A DNA stretch of 64,000 bases from an uncultured bacterium (GCA_949294085.1 CASFFX010000008.1:28359-92358), one strand, 5' to 3'. Positions 17,908 through 25,865 are shown, counted from the stretch's first letter. Notes: generated from the sequence alone by a model not told the origin. Numbers and translations are program-made.

Positions 17908-17993
17908 AAAAAGCCCCCGCGGGCTTTGCTGCCCGGAGAGTTTGGCAGATATCTTCGGCTTGGCTCACCTATTGCCGGGGCTATCCTGACCCT
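17908..17993 (-). ncRNA. Structured leader RNA of the rpsF operon with mutually exclusive helices
   Basis: On the minus strand the leader can form CGGC/GCCG and CTGCC/GGCAG hairpins enclosed by AGCCCC (17982-17977) pairing with GGGGCT (17917-17912). The same GGGGCT stretch is also the 3' side of a hairpin AAAGCCC/GGGCTTT (17927-17910) that ends in five T, a weak terminator. The two folds exclude each other. Bacterial rpsF leaders are known to bind the S6:S18 complex through loops containing CCG, and CCG triplets occur here in AGCCGAAG and TCTCCGGG. Autoregulation by S6:S18 is therefore the leading guess. It is not confirmed against the known motif. Confidence 0.5.
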
Positions 17994-17999
17994 ATGGAT

Positions 18000-18005
18000 A
18001 TTATA
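18000..18005 (-). promoter_or_regulatory. Extended -10 promoter of the rpsF operon
   Basis: TGTTATAAT on the minus strand gives a perfect TATAAT with a TGn extension and no clear -35. Transcription would begin near 17993 and leave a leader of about 120 bases. Confidence 0.65.
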
Positions 18006-18014
18006 ACAAAAATA

Positions 18015-18038
18015 GAGTAAAAACGGACGTTTTTACTC
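18015..18038 (-). terminator. Terminator overlapping the stop codon of the YggU-family gene
   Basis: A perfect 11-base-pair stem, GAGTAAAAACG with CGTTTTTACTC around a two-base loop, is followed by TATTTTTG. The TAA stop of the gene (18033-18035) lies inside the 5' arm, and the T-run abuts the rpsF promoter. Confidence 0.8.
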
Positions 18039-18260
18039 CCTTTTCAGAAAAATTTTGGCGGGGCTGGTGGCCCCTTTGATTAAGGAAAGTTTGTTTTCCG
18101 CCACGCCCAAATGCTGTGCCAGCAGGGTGCGCACCGCCTCGTTGGCGCGGCCTTGTTCGGCCGGGGCTTTGACCCAGATTTCGTAGCTGTCCGGGCTTTT
18201 TTGTTCCAGGCGGTTCTTCTTTTCGCCGGCGTGGACTTTTACTTTGACGTAACTTTCCAT
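18033..18260 (-). CDS. DUF167 (YggU-family) protein
   Basis: 75 residues, the normal size for this family of small, widely conserved proteins of unknown role. APAEQGRANEAVRTLLAQHLGV and the ending IKGATSPAKIFLKR are diagnostic. The start has no Shine-Dalgarno sequence; TATAAT ends six bases before the ATG. Confidence 0.9.
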   Translation of the reverse strand: MESYVKVKVHAGEKKNRLEQKSPDSYEIWVKAPAEQGRANEAVRTLLAQHLGVAENKLSLIKGATSPAKIFLKRE

Positions 18261-18266
18261 ACCCGT

Positions 18267-18272
18267 ATTATA
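18267..18272 (-). promoter_or_regulatory. Leaderless-type promoter of the YggU-family gene
   Basis: A perfect TATAAT ends six bases before the ATG at 18260, with TTGCGC 17 bases upstream of it. Transcription would start at or next to the A of the start codon. Confidence 0.6.
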
Positions 18273-18290
18273 CTTTTTCCCGCCGGCCGG

Positions 18291-18331
18291 CGCAAAAAAG
18301 CGGGGGGCGGACTTTTTCCGCTCCCCCGCTC
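18291..18331 (-). terminator. Terminator of gpmI
   Basis: On the minus strand AGCGGGGG continues into GCGGA, an A-rich loop and GTCCGC, then CCCCCGCT followed by TTTTT. Confidence 0.85.
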
Positions 18332-18346
18332 TCTGTCCAGCAAAAA

Positions 18347-19903
18347 CTACTTGTGGACAATCAGGCTCTTGGCCGTCATATCGGCCGGTTTCTTAAGCCC
18401 CATCACGTCCAATACCGTTACCGCGATGTCGCCCAGGTTGCCGGTGGCAGCCAGTTGGGCGTCTTTGTGGTCTTTGCTGACGTACACAAAGTCCACCAGG
18501 TTCGTGGTGTGGGCGGTTTTGGGCATATTAATTTTATCGTCCCACATTTCTTCGGCGTTGCCGTGGTCGGCGGTGATGAACACCGTGTAATCTTTGGCCA
18601 AGGCCGCTTCGGTTACGGCGCCGGTGCATTCATCCACCACTTCCACCGCTTTCACGACGGAATCAAAATTGCCCGTGTGGCCCACCATATCGCAGTTGGC
18701 AAAGTTGATGACGATAAAGTCGTACTTGCCGGAAGCGATTTGTTTCAGCGCTTCGTCTTTGACGAAATACGCTTCCATTTCCGGGTGTTCCGCAAAGGTG
18801 GCCGGGTCAAAGCGGCCTTTGATTTCAATGCGGTCTTCGCCGGGGTAGGGTTTAATGAGCTTGCCGTTGAAGAACGACGTAACGTGTTTGAACTTTTGGG
18901 TTTCGGCCAAGCGCAGCTGTTTGAGGCCCGCCTTGGAAATCACTTCACCCAACAGGTTGTTCATCCCGCCGCCGTCGGTCATAGAAGGCAACGCATTGTA
19001 CGGGAACGCATCGTAATATTTGGTCAAGCCGCAATACACGCAAGGCACGCGCGGCCCGCGGTTTTTGCCGGGGTAATTGTCGTCAATAAACGCACGCGTG
19101 ATTTGGATGGCGCGGTCCTGGCGGAAGTTGAACAAAATCACGCTGGAACCGGGCTCCATCCCTTTATAATCGCCCAGCACGGTCGGCGGAATATATTCAT
19201 CCACCATCGGGCCGCCGTCGGGCGTTTTCATCGTTTTGTAATCGGTCAGCACCACTTCTTCGGCGGTCGTTCCGTGCAGGCCTTCCGCGCGGACAATCAG
19301 GTTATAGGCTTTGTCGGTCAGGCTCCAATCTTCGCCGCGGTCCATGGCGTAGTAGCGGCCCTGGATCGTGGCAATTTTGCCCACACCGTATTCCTTCATT
19401 TTACCTTCCAGCGTGCGGATAAAGCCCACCGCGCTCTGCGGCGGCGTATCGCGTCCGTCCGAAAAGAAGTGCACGTACACCTCTTTAATTCCTTTTTCCG
19501 CCGCATACTTCAAAATGGCAAACAGGTGATCTTGGTGCGCGTGGACGCCTTCGTCCTGCACCAAACCCATCACGTGCAGCGGTTTATGGTTGTTCAGGCA
19601 GTTGTCAATGCACGCGGCAAACGCGGCCGACTTAAACAAAGAGCCGTCTTCAATCGTGTCTTTCAAGCGTTTGAGCTCCTGGATAACGATTCTGCCGGCC
19701 CCCATATTCAGGTGCCCTACTTCGGAAGAGCCCATATATCCCGCCGGCAAGCCCACTTGTTCGCCGGAGGCTTCAATCTGCGTGTGCGGATATTGGGACA
19801 GGTACTTGTCCATATTGGGCGTTTTGGCGGTGGTAACCGCATTGTGCGGGCCCGCTTTGGCATCGCCCCAGCCGTCTCTAATAATTAAAACCACTCTGTT
19901 CAT
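18347..19903 (-). CDS. gpmI: 2,3-bisphosphoglycerate-independent phosphoglycerate mutase
   Basis: 518 residues, close to the family norm. The first metal site is RDGWGDA near the N-terminus, and GYMGSSEVGHLNMGAGRI carries the catalytic serine. The phosphotransferase-domain metal motifs appear later as NFANCDMVGHTGN and ITADHGNAEEM. It interconverts 3- and 2-phosphoglycerate in glycolysis using manganese or zinc. It starts 12 bases after the exonuclease stop and ends the histidine kinase-DUF3307-exonuclease operon. Confidence 0.97.
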   Translation of the reverse strand: MNRVVLIIRDGWGDAKAGPHNAVTTAKTPNMDKYLSQYPHTQIEASGEQVGLPAGYMGSSEVGHLNMGAGRIVIQELKRLKDTIEDGSLFKSAAFAACIDNCLNNHKPLHVMGLVQDEGVHAHQDHLFAILKYAAEKGIKEVYVHFFSDGRDTPPQSAVGFIRTLEGKMKEYGVGKIATIQGRYYAMDRGEDWSLTDKAYNLIVRAEGLHGTTAEEVVLTDYKTMKTPDGGPMVDEYIPPTVLGDYKGMEPGSSVILFNFRQDRAIQITRAFIDDNYPGKNRGPRVPCVYCGLTKYYDAFPYNALPSMTDGGGMNNLLGEVISKAGLKQLRLAETQKFKHVTSFFNGKLIKPYPGEDRIEIKGRFDPATFAEHPEMEAYFVKDEALKQIASGKYDFIVINFANCDMVGHTGNFDSVVKAVEVVDECTGAVTEAALAKDYTVFITADHGNAEEMWDDKINMPKTAHTTNLVDFVYVSKDHKDAQLAATGNLGDIAVTVLDVMGLKKPADMTAKSLIVHK

Positions 19904-19915
19904 ACGTATTTCTCC

Positions 19916-20509
19916 TTATTTACGACAAATCAAATCTTTCCAGCGTTTATGCTGAAACGGCTCCAGCTGTTCCAGCGTTTCTACCCCTTCCTTACTTAAT
20001 ATTGTAAGAAAATAATAGAAGATCTGCTCGGCCATTTTGGTATCGGCCATGGCCCGGTGCCAGCCTTGGGGGTTAATCCCCAATTCGGCCGCAATACAGC
20101 CCAAATTGTTTTTGGCGAATTTGCCGCTTTTGCGCGCCAGCTTCAGCGTGTCCACCACCGGATAGGGCGGGAAATGCATACCGCATTGGGCAAATTCGCT
20201 TTTCAAAAAGCCCACGTCAAAATCGGCATTATGCGCCACCAGCACACTCCCGTCCAACAGCGCAAGCAGCTTGGGCAAAATTTCCGCAAAGGTGGGCGCC
20301 GAAGCCACCATCTCGTTGGTAATGCCGTGAATAGCCACCACGTCCGGGTGCATGGGCATACCGGGATTGACGAGCGTGGAATACTGCTCCAGCACGCGCC
20401 CCCCGCGGGAAACGGAAACCGCCACTTCGCAAATTTTTCCGCCCTCTTCGGGGGAAAGGCCCGTCGTTTCCGTATCCAAACACGCAAATTTAATTTCCGT
20501 CAGCCGCAT
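19916..20509 (-). CDS. DEDDh 3'-5' exonuclease (DnaQ/PolC epsilon-like)
   Basis: 197 residues. Exo I is FACLDTETTGL, Exo II lies in VLVAHNADFDVGFL and Exo III in GWHRAMADTKMAEQIF, so all DEDDh catalytic residues are present. It resembles free-standing epsilon-type proofreading subunits and the PolC exonuclease domain. It could proofread for the DNA polymerase III whose delta and delta-prime subunits are encoded at 52411 and 41175, or trim RNA or DNA. It begins three bases after the DUF3307 gene. Confidence 0.88.
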   Translation of the reverse strand: MRLTEIKFACLDTETTGLSPEEGGKICEVAVSVSRGGRVLEQYSTLVNPGMPMHPDVVAIHGITNEMVASAPTFAEILPKLLALLDGSVLVAHNADFDVGFLKSEFAQCGMHFPPYPVVDTLKLARKSGKFAKNNLGCIAAELGINPQGWHRAMADTKMAEQIFYYFLTILSKEGVETLEQLEPFQHKRWKDLICRK

Positions 20510-20512
20510 AAA

Positions 20513-21226
20513 TTACCAATTCAAATAGAAGCGCAGGCGCACCAAAAATCCAATCAGCGCCGCTCCGAACGACCCTACATAAAACGCCATATTGGAAATA
20601 TCCATCAGGCGGATTTTGCGGGCATACGCACACGCAAAAAACCAAACCACCAACAGCACCACCCACCGCCAGCCCGGCAGCAGCATAATCAAAAAGAAGA
20701 TGGCGCACATCATCGTCAGCAGCCAGCGTTCGTCAAAGGTGGGGTAATCCCTGCCGTAGCGGTCCTGTTCCACGGCAAAAATAAACCAGCCCAGCACGCG
20801 GGTGGCCGTTACCAGCCCCACACAAAAAATGATCCACGGTTCGGCAAAGAAGTTCCCCGTTTCATATAACACGCGAAACGGCACACACAAAAACAGGAAC
20901 CACAAATTGGCCAGCGTTTTGACAAAAAACGTTACCACATGGCCATGGCGCATTTTCCCGCCAAATTGGAAAAAGCGGTCCGTAAACACCAAAAACACGC
21001 AAAACAGCAAAATGCACAGCCAGCCCGGTATCTGCCACACGCCCAAAAAAGGCCATTTCATCGTCAAATAGCCATAGCAAAGCAAAAACGCCCACGCCAA
21101 AAACACGCCGGCATGCAGCGCAATGGCCCGCGGCCGATTTTGCTCTTCCATCCGGTTAATCGTTTTGTGGAAAAAGACAAAATCGGTCAAGAAAAACGCC
21201 AAAAACAAACGCCAAAAAACAATCAT
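20513..21226 (-). CDS. DUF3307-like integral membrane protein
   Basis: 237 residues with about seven membrane helices. The N-terminus FLTDFVFFHKTINRMEEQNRPRAIALHAGVFLAW has the pattern of DUF3307 proteins (an aspartate in the first helix and a histidine starting the second). Function is unknown. It overlaps the histidine kinase stop as ATGA and is followed by the exonuclease, so translation is coupled to the kinase. A membrane partner or accessory sensor for the kinase is an inference from position only. Confidence 0.65.
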   Translation of the reverse strand: MIVFWRLFLAFFLTDFVFFHKTINRMEEQNRPRAIALHAGVFLAWAFLLCYGYLTMKWPFLGVWQIPGWLCILLFCVFLVFTDRFFQFGGKMRHGHVVTFFVKTLANLWFLFLCVPFRVLYETGNFFAEPWIIFCVGLVTATRVLGWFIFAVEQDRYGRDYPTFDERWLLTMMCAIFFLIMLLPGWRWVVLLVVWFFACAYARKIRLMDISNMAFYVGSFGAALIGFLVRLRFYLNW

Positions 21227-22932
21227 TTTTGCTCCTTGGGCAAAGTAACGGTAAAGGTACTTCCTTCGCCCGGTTTTGAAATTACGTCCAGCGTTCCCCC
21301 GTGCGCCTGCACAATCTGGCGGCTGATAAACAGCCCCAGCCCGTAGCCGGGCCGGTCGGAACGGACCTGGTGATACTTTTGAAAAAGTCCTTTTATCTCC
21401 TGCTCGGAAAGGCCGATTCCGCTGTCCTGCACGGTCAAATAATAGGCCTGTCCGTCTTGATACGCGTGCACCCGCACGAATCCTTTGTCCGTAAACTTAA
21501 CGGCATTGGACACCAAATTCATCATCACCCGCTGCAGCAGTTTGGGGTCGGCCGGCAGACGCGGAACCTCGGTCTGCACCGTCAGTTCCAAGTTTTTCTG
21601 GCGGGCGGCCGGGGCCAGCGTATCGGCCACGTTTTGCAGCATAGCGGCCACGTCCACGCTTTCTTTATGGGGCGTCATCATCCCCGCCTGCACGCGGGAA
21701 ACGTCCAGCACGTCCTCCAGCAAGGACGATAAATTTTTGGCGGCCTGGCTCATCAATTCCAAATACTGCTTGCGTTCTTCTTCGCTTACTTTGCCGCTCT
21801 GCAAAATATACAAATATCCCTGCAGGCCCAGCAAGGGGGCGCGCAAATCGTGCGCCACGGAGCGAAAGACTTGCTCCTTCATCTCGCTGAGCTGCGCCTG
21901 CAGCTGCAGCACTTGATAATCTTTCAAATCGGCCGTCATCTGGTTAAAGGCGGCAATCAGCTGTTTGAATTCCCCCCAGCCGATTTCTTCGTCCACCTTT
22001 TCGTCCAAATTGCCGCCGCTTACTTCCTGGGCGGCATGGGCCAGCGCGCCAATCGGCTCGCCCAGCCGTTCGGCAAACGTCAGCGCGCCGAAATACGCCA
22101 GCGTGGCAATGGAAAGCAGAAAGAGGGCAATAATAATGTTGGTATAGTAAATACTGCGATAGGCTTCGCTCTTAAGCTGCAAAACCGTTACATACGCTCC
22201 CAAAATGGGCGACGCCGCAAACGCACCCACATACGTTTCCTGCGGGGTTTTTAAGCGTTTAATCAGCGGGTCCTTGGAAGCAAAGGCGTTTTTTAAGGCT
22301 TCGGCGTCAAAGGCGGGTTTATATTGATAATCGTTGGCATAAACGGAGCCGTTCTGATCCACAATATAGATGCGCCCCGTCAGGCCGATGCGCTGTTCCT
22401 GCACGCGGGAAAGAAACCCAAAAAAGCTCATAATGCCATATAAAAAATCCCCGTTGGAAAGCGGATAAATAAACTCGCTGATGGGGCGGCCGTCCATCAC
22501 GTCAAAACTGCTGATGGACAGCTGCGGTTTTTCGGCCAGTTGCGGCAGGGACGGGTCCTGCTCCAAATTCAACGCAGGCACATGCTTAAGAATTTGGCTT
22601 TCCCCCGCGCGGGCCAGCTCTTTGCCTTTGGGGGACAACACCGCCAACATCAAAAAATCGGGATTTGCGTTAAGCGCTTCCTGCAGGACGGGCTGGGGAT
22701 TGCCGCCTTTTTTCAGCACATCCGTCAGGTGTTGGGCAAACGCCAGGCGCCAGGTCAAATCTTCTATGTGCTGGTTCATAGACGAAGAAACAATCTGAGC
22801 CAAATTGGCATGCGTTTCCAAAATATTGTTTTTCAAATGCACCTGGTAATAGGCCAGCAGCAATAGCATGGGAATCAGCGGCATGAGTACTACGGCCAGG
22901 AATAATTTGAAAAGTTTAGAAAATAGGGACAT
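21223..22932 (-). CDS. Membrane sensor histidine kinase without an adjacent response regulator
   Basis: 569 residues. Membrane helices lie at about 8-28 and 264-286, flanking a 230-residue external sensor region with a CACHE-like pattern (GRIYIVDQNGSVYAN). A HAMP domain follows (about 287-340), then HisKA with the phosphorylated histidine in SVAHDLRAPLLGL (His361), and an ATPase domain with VMMNLVSNAVKFT, DSGIGLSEQE and GYGLGLFISRQIV. No receiver-domain gene is in the window. An AAGG ribosome site precedes the ATG and TATAAT lies at 22950. It heads the operon to gpmI. Confidence 0.93.
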   Translation of the reverse strand: MSLFSKLFKLFLAVVLMPLIPMLLLLAYYQVHLKNNILETHANLAQIVSSSMNQHIEDLTWRLAFAQHLTDVLKKGGNPQPVLQEALNANPDFLMLAVLSPKGKELARAGESQILKHVPALNLEQDPSLPQLAEKPQLSISSFDVMDGRPISEFIYPLSNGDFLYGIMSFFGFLSRVQEQRIGLTGRIYIVDQNGSVYANDYQYKPAFDAEALKNAFASKDPLIKRLKTPQETYVGAFAASPILGAYVTVLQLKSEAYRSIYYTNIIIALFLLSIATLAYFGALTFAERLGEPIGALAHAAQEVSGGNLDEKVDEEIGWGEFKQLIAAFNQMTADLKDYQVLQLQAQLSEMKEQVFRSVAHDLRAPLLGLQGYLYILQSGKVSEEERKQYLELMSQAAKNLSSLLEDVLDVSRVQAGMMTPHKESVDVAAMLQNVADTLAPAARQKNLELTVQTEVPRLPADPKLLQRVMMNLVSNAVKFTDKGFVRVHAYQDGQAYYLTVQDSGIGLSEQEIKGLFQKYHQVRSDRPGYGLGLFISRQIVQAHGGTLDVISKPGEGSTFTVTLPKEQK

Positions 22933-22949
22933 AATCTACCTTATTATAA

Positions 22950-22955
22950 ATTATA
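22950..22955 (-). promoter_or_regulatory. -10 box of the histidine kinase operon
   Basis: TATAAT on the minus strand; a second overlapping TATAAT occurs at 22943-22948, only ten bases before the ATG. Confidence 0.5.
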
Positions 22956-22984
22956 ACAATTCGCACAGCTCCTCGGCAGAATTC

Positions 22985-23100
22985 TTAAGCCCCCGTTTGG
23001 GCGGGCCCAAAGGCCCACTTGCGGCTGGGCCCGGCCGCCCGTTTGCCGTGGGTCTTTTTTATCCGCCCGGACGGGCCCTTTGACCCTGGCGAAACCCCGT
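22985..23100. other. GC-rich hairpin-bearing spacer
   Basis: Contains GGGCCCA (23003-23009) with TGGGCCC (23026-23032) and other inverted repeats. Open frames here have no recognisable protein character. Its minus strand resembles the spacer at 43420-43530 (shared GCGGCCGGGC and CCAGC elements). Confidence 0.45.
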
Positions 23101-23109
23101 CGGAAGCGA

Positions 23110-23115
23110 TAAAGT
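23110..23115 (+). promoter_or_regulatory. Possible leaderless promoter of the small protein gene
   Basis: TAAAGT ends six bases before the ATG at 23122 and there is no ribosome site. It is a weaker match than the other cases. Confidence 0.3.
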
Positions 23116-23121
23116 ATAAGT

Positions 23122-23385
23122 ATGACTGAAAAGCTGATTTCTCTAGCCGCCCGCATGCGCCGCGCATTTAAGCACAAAACTTATTGCGACTGGCACCAAA
23201 ACGAAATGCGCGTAATCCGCGTGCAGGAGCGTATTATTTATCTGAGCAACGAGGAAGCCGCCTTTGTGGACTTGGAATCGCGCCGCTTGCTGCGAGCCCA
23301 ACGCCAGGAAGCCCAACGCAAAAGACGCCTGGGGATTCCTCCGCCCCCCGCGCCCGGCAAAATTGCCTATGCGGTATATATGTAA
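23122..23385 (+). CDS. Small basic protein of unknown function
   Basis: 87 residues, MTEKLISLAARMRRAFKHKT at the start, then a segment ERIIYLSNEEAAFVDLES, a strongly charged helix (RRLLRAQRQEAQRKRRLG) and a proline-rich end. I recognise no family. The frame ends 20 bases before a good terminator, which supports it being expressed. It stands alone between two minus-strand operons. Confidence 0.5.
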   Translation: MTEKLISLAARMRRAFKHKTYCDWHQNEMRVIRVQERIIYLSNEEAAFVDLESRRLLRAQRQEAQRKRRLGIPPPPAPGKIAYAVYM

Positions 23386-23404
23386 TTTTCTCCCTCCTAC
23401 AGTT

Positions 23405-23434
23405 CAAACCCCCGGCCACAAGCCGGGGGTTTTC
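23405..23434. terminator. Bidirectional terminator
   Basis: AACCCCCGGC and GCCGGGGGTT pair over ten bases around CACAA, with T's on the plus side and TTT on the minus side. It serves the small gene and the ChaN-like gene at 23457. Confidence 0.85.
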
Positions 23435-23456
23435 CGTTTCTGCAAGAGGGTAGGAA

Positions 23457-24617
23457 TCAGTCTGCCGCGCGCAGTCTTTTTACGTGCAAATCGCAGCCGA
23501 CGGTTACCGCCGCGCGCTTGCTTTTGAATTGGCGGACTAAATAAATGGGCCGAAGAGGATTCTGCTCCTTCCAGGACTGCACCTTTTGCCGCGTTTGTGG
23601 GTCAACGGGCACATGCCGCTTTAACAGCGTATTCAAGTCCTCCATCCCCGGCTGAGAAAATTCCACTACAAATGGGGTAAATTCCTTTAACATCCACGGC
23701 AGCGAATTGGCGTGATTGTAATCGGTGTGCCCTAAGCCGGCATGCACCACCACCAGGGCCTGCGGGTCCTGCTGGTAAATTTGGCGAATAATCCGGGTCC
23801 AATACTGGTTCCGCTCCTTAAGCGCGGAAGCGGACACCGTTTTCCAGGCAAAAGCCGTCCGGCGAAAAACCAGCTGTTGGCTCCTCATTTGAACAAATTC
23901 TTCCGACAGGGCCGGATTTTCCAACCCCACCACCCGCACGCCGGCCGTAACCAAACGCTCCGTCAGCGGGCGGTAATACGGGCGTTTGCGCACCAAGTGC
24001 TCCACGTCCCGGGCGTCTTGCAGTACGTACAAACGGCCCGCAGCGGGCGCGTCCACAAATTCCGACGCATAATAGACGTGCTTATTCGGATACGTTTTCT
24101 GCAACTGCAAAACGGCGCGCTCCACTTCGTTGACCATCCAATCGTGCTGGTGCACTTCCCCCAGCAGGATAAGCCGCGTCCCGCGCGGAATCAGCTGGGC
24201 ATAATCCAACGGGCCTTGCAGGGCCTGGATAGCCATGTTTTTACGAAGCGGCTCCAAATACGCCGCGGCATAAAAGTCCCGCTCCAGCCAATTGCGCACC
24301 GTCCGGCGCAGTTCTTGGCGGTTCCGCTTCAGCGCTGCGGACGACACATGGCGCTGATCCAATAAAAAATAATCCTGCAGCATGTCATCCAAATCCTCAA
24401 AGGTTCCCCTTCCCTGCGCCCGCAAATACGCCGCAAAATCTTCCCGCACCGGCGTCTTTCTGCCCGTTTGCTGCAGGCGTGCCGATGAACGTAACAATCG
24501 TTTGACCACCATAGACGGCAAATACGTTCCTCGGGCACACAGCGGCCCCGCCAACAGCAAGAAACCGATGGCCAAAATTCCTATTTTGCGTTTTGTCTTG
24601 TCCACGTTCTTTTTCAT
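23457..24617 (-). CDS. Secreted ChaN/EreA-superfamily protein, second of a tandem pair
   Basis: 386 residues with a signal peptide (KIGILAIGFLLLAGPLCARG). The core motif LILLGEVHQHDW (GEVH at 153-156) and VVVHAGLGHTDYNH (His292, His297) match the glutamate-histidine and histidine motifs of the ChaN (haem-binding), EreA (erythromycin esterase) and TIKI/TraB group, a metal-dependent fold. The N-terminal 140 residues are helical and unassigned. It is clearly related along its whole length to its neighbour at 24626, including HVYYASEF, GVRVVGLENP and a late VGCDLHVK. It starts eight bases after that gene. The substrate is unknown; a periplasmic or surface hydrolase is an inference. Confidence 0.7.
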   Translation of the reverse strand: MKKNVDKTKRKIGILAIGFLLLAGPLCARGTYLPSMVVKRLLRSSARLQQTGRKTPVREDFAAYLRAQGRGTFEDLDDMLQDYFLLDQRHVSSAALKRNRQELRRTVRNWLERDFYAAAYLEPLRKNMAIQALQGPLDYAQLIPRGTRLILLGEVHQHDWMVNEVERAVLQLQKTYPNKHVYYASEFVDAPAAGRLYVLQDARDVEHLVRKRPYYRPLTERLVTAGVRVVGLENPALSEEFVQMRSQQLVFRRTAFAWKTVSASALKERNQYWTRIIRQIYQQDPQALVVVHAGLGHTDYNHANSLPWMLKEFTPFVVEFSQPGMEDLNTLLKRHVPVDPQTRQKVQSWKEQNPLRPIYLVRQFKSKRAAVTVGCDLHVKRLRAAD

Positions 24618-24625
24618 AGGCCAAC

Positions 24626-25765
24626 TTATTCCCCGCGTGCGTTAGGCGCCAGCTTTACCGACAGATGACACCCCGCCATCCACGCCGCTTTGGGGCTCTT
24701 TAACTGCTGAATCAAATATACCGCTTTGGACGGTTGTTTGGCCAACAGCAAAGCGCCTTGTGCCCGTACTTGCGGCGGAACGGGCATGTATTTTTCCAAA
24801 AACACATTGGAACTTTTGGCCAACGAAAATTCCGCCACAAAGGGCTTATACTCCTGGAGCATACGGGAAAGCGAATTTAACTGATTCATACTGGTATGCC
24901 CGTTCCCGGCGTGCACAATGACCAACGCCAGCGGGTCCTGTTCGTAAATCGTGCGGATGATTTCCGCCCAAAATTGATTTCGCTCCCGCACGCCGGCCGG
25001 CGCCAGCATTTCCCACGACCGGCCCGAATTCCAAAATGTTTTCCCTTCGCGGTTCAATTTTTCGGTTTCGCCTTTGGTCGGATCTTCCAGCCCCACCATG
25101 CGCACCCCCGTCTGGCGCACGCGCTGGTTAAAGGTTTGATAGAACCCGTTGGACAGCGAAAATCGTTCCACTTCTTCGGCCGTGCGCAAAACGGCGCCGG
25201 GTTCGTCGGGGTGGGCGTAGAGAAATTCGGAAGCGTAATAAATATGCCGTTCGGGATAAGCTTTTTGCATTTGTAAAATTACGCTAAGCACCTGCCACCC
25301 AATCCAGGGCTGCATATGCACTTCGCCCAGCATCAACAGCCGGGTATGTGCCGGAATATAATCCAAAAAATTAATTTTACCCTGCACGGCCTGGCTGCGC
25401 ACGCTTTTTTGCAAAGCGGCTGCCTGGCGGGCGGCGGCGTATTCCTGGTCCAGCCAGTGCTGCACCATTTTGCGCTGCAAGATGTGATTCTCTTCCAGTT
25501 TGTACGAAGCAATCGCCTGCCCGTTGGGCAGAAAATAGTTACCCAACATGAAATCCAACTCGTCCAAATTGGTGTTTTGTTGCCAATGGGTAATTTTAGA
25601 AGTTAAAGGGGCCAGGTTTTTTCCGCGGACGCGGGCCGCCGCCGCGCGCGAAGAAGCCGACAAAATCAGCTCCTTAGCCAGGGTGGAAGGCAAATTTGGA
25701 ATTTGGGCTTGCAGCGTGCCAGCAGCTCCCAGCAGCAACAACCCCATTAAAAGCATTTTTTTCAT
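24626..25765 (-). CDS. Secreted ChaN/EreA-superfamily protein, first of a tandem pair
   Basis: 379 residues from the ATG at 25765, chosen because it opens a signal peptide (MKKMLLMGLLLLGAAGTLQA) and has GAGAGG upstream. LLMLGEVHMQPW (GEVH at 147-150) and VIVHAGNGHTSMNQ (His285, His290) are the superfamily motifs. Shared stretches with the next gene include TRLL, LQMQKAYP, HIYYASEF, GVRMVGLEDP, RERNQFWAEIIRTIYEQDP and AGCHLSVK. The pair arose by duplication and has diverged well beyond the active site. No metal transporter or antibiotic gene lies nearby to hint at the substrate. Confidence 0.7.
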   Translation of the reverse strand: MKKMLLMGLLLLGAAGTLQAQIPNLPSTLAKELILSASSRAAAARVRGKNLAPLTSKITHWQQNTNLDELDFMLGNYFLPNGQAIASYKLEENHILQRKMVQHWLDQEYAAARQAAALQKSVRSQAVQGKINFLDYIPAHTRLLMLGEVHMQPWIGWQVLSVILQMQKAYPERHIYYASEFLYAHPDEPGAVLRTAEEVERFSLSNGFYQTFNQRVRQTGVRMVGLEDPTKGETEKLNREGKTFWNSGRSWEMLAPAGVRERNQFWAEIIRTIYEQDPLALVIVHAGNGHTSMNQLNSLSRMLQEYKPFVAEFSLAKSSNVFLEKYMPVPPQVRAQGALLLAKQPSKAVYLIQQLKSPKAAWMAGCHLSVKLAPNARGE

Positions 25766-25801
25766 AGGCGCCCTCTCTTTATTTTTGTATTTTAAGAGGG
25801 C

Positions 25802-25823
25802 AAAAAAAAGGGCCCTTGGCCCT
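25802..25823 (-). terminator. Distal terminator of the etf block
   Basis: On the minus strand AGGGCC and GGCCCT pair around AAG and run into eight T. Confidence 0.75.
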
Positions 25824-25836
25824 AACTTCCCCAAAA

Positions 25837-25865
25837 AAAGGACCCACTGTAAAGTGGGTCCTTTG
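25837..25865 (-). terminator. Proximal terminator of the etf block
   Basis: On the minus strand AAGGACCCACT and AGTGGGTCCTT pair around TTAC and are followed by T's. Together with 25802-25823 it makes a tandem terminator. Confidence 0.9.

Noticed and set aside
17908..17993. rpsF leader as SRP RNA, or as a TPP, glycine, fluoride or c-di-GMP riboswitch
   Set aside because: The diagnostic core sequences I know for these classes are absent.
18353..19888. 511-codon plus-strand frame opposite gpmI
   Set aside because: It mirrors gpmI almost end to end and has shadow-like composition; gpmI has all catalytic motifs.
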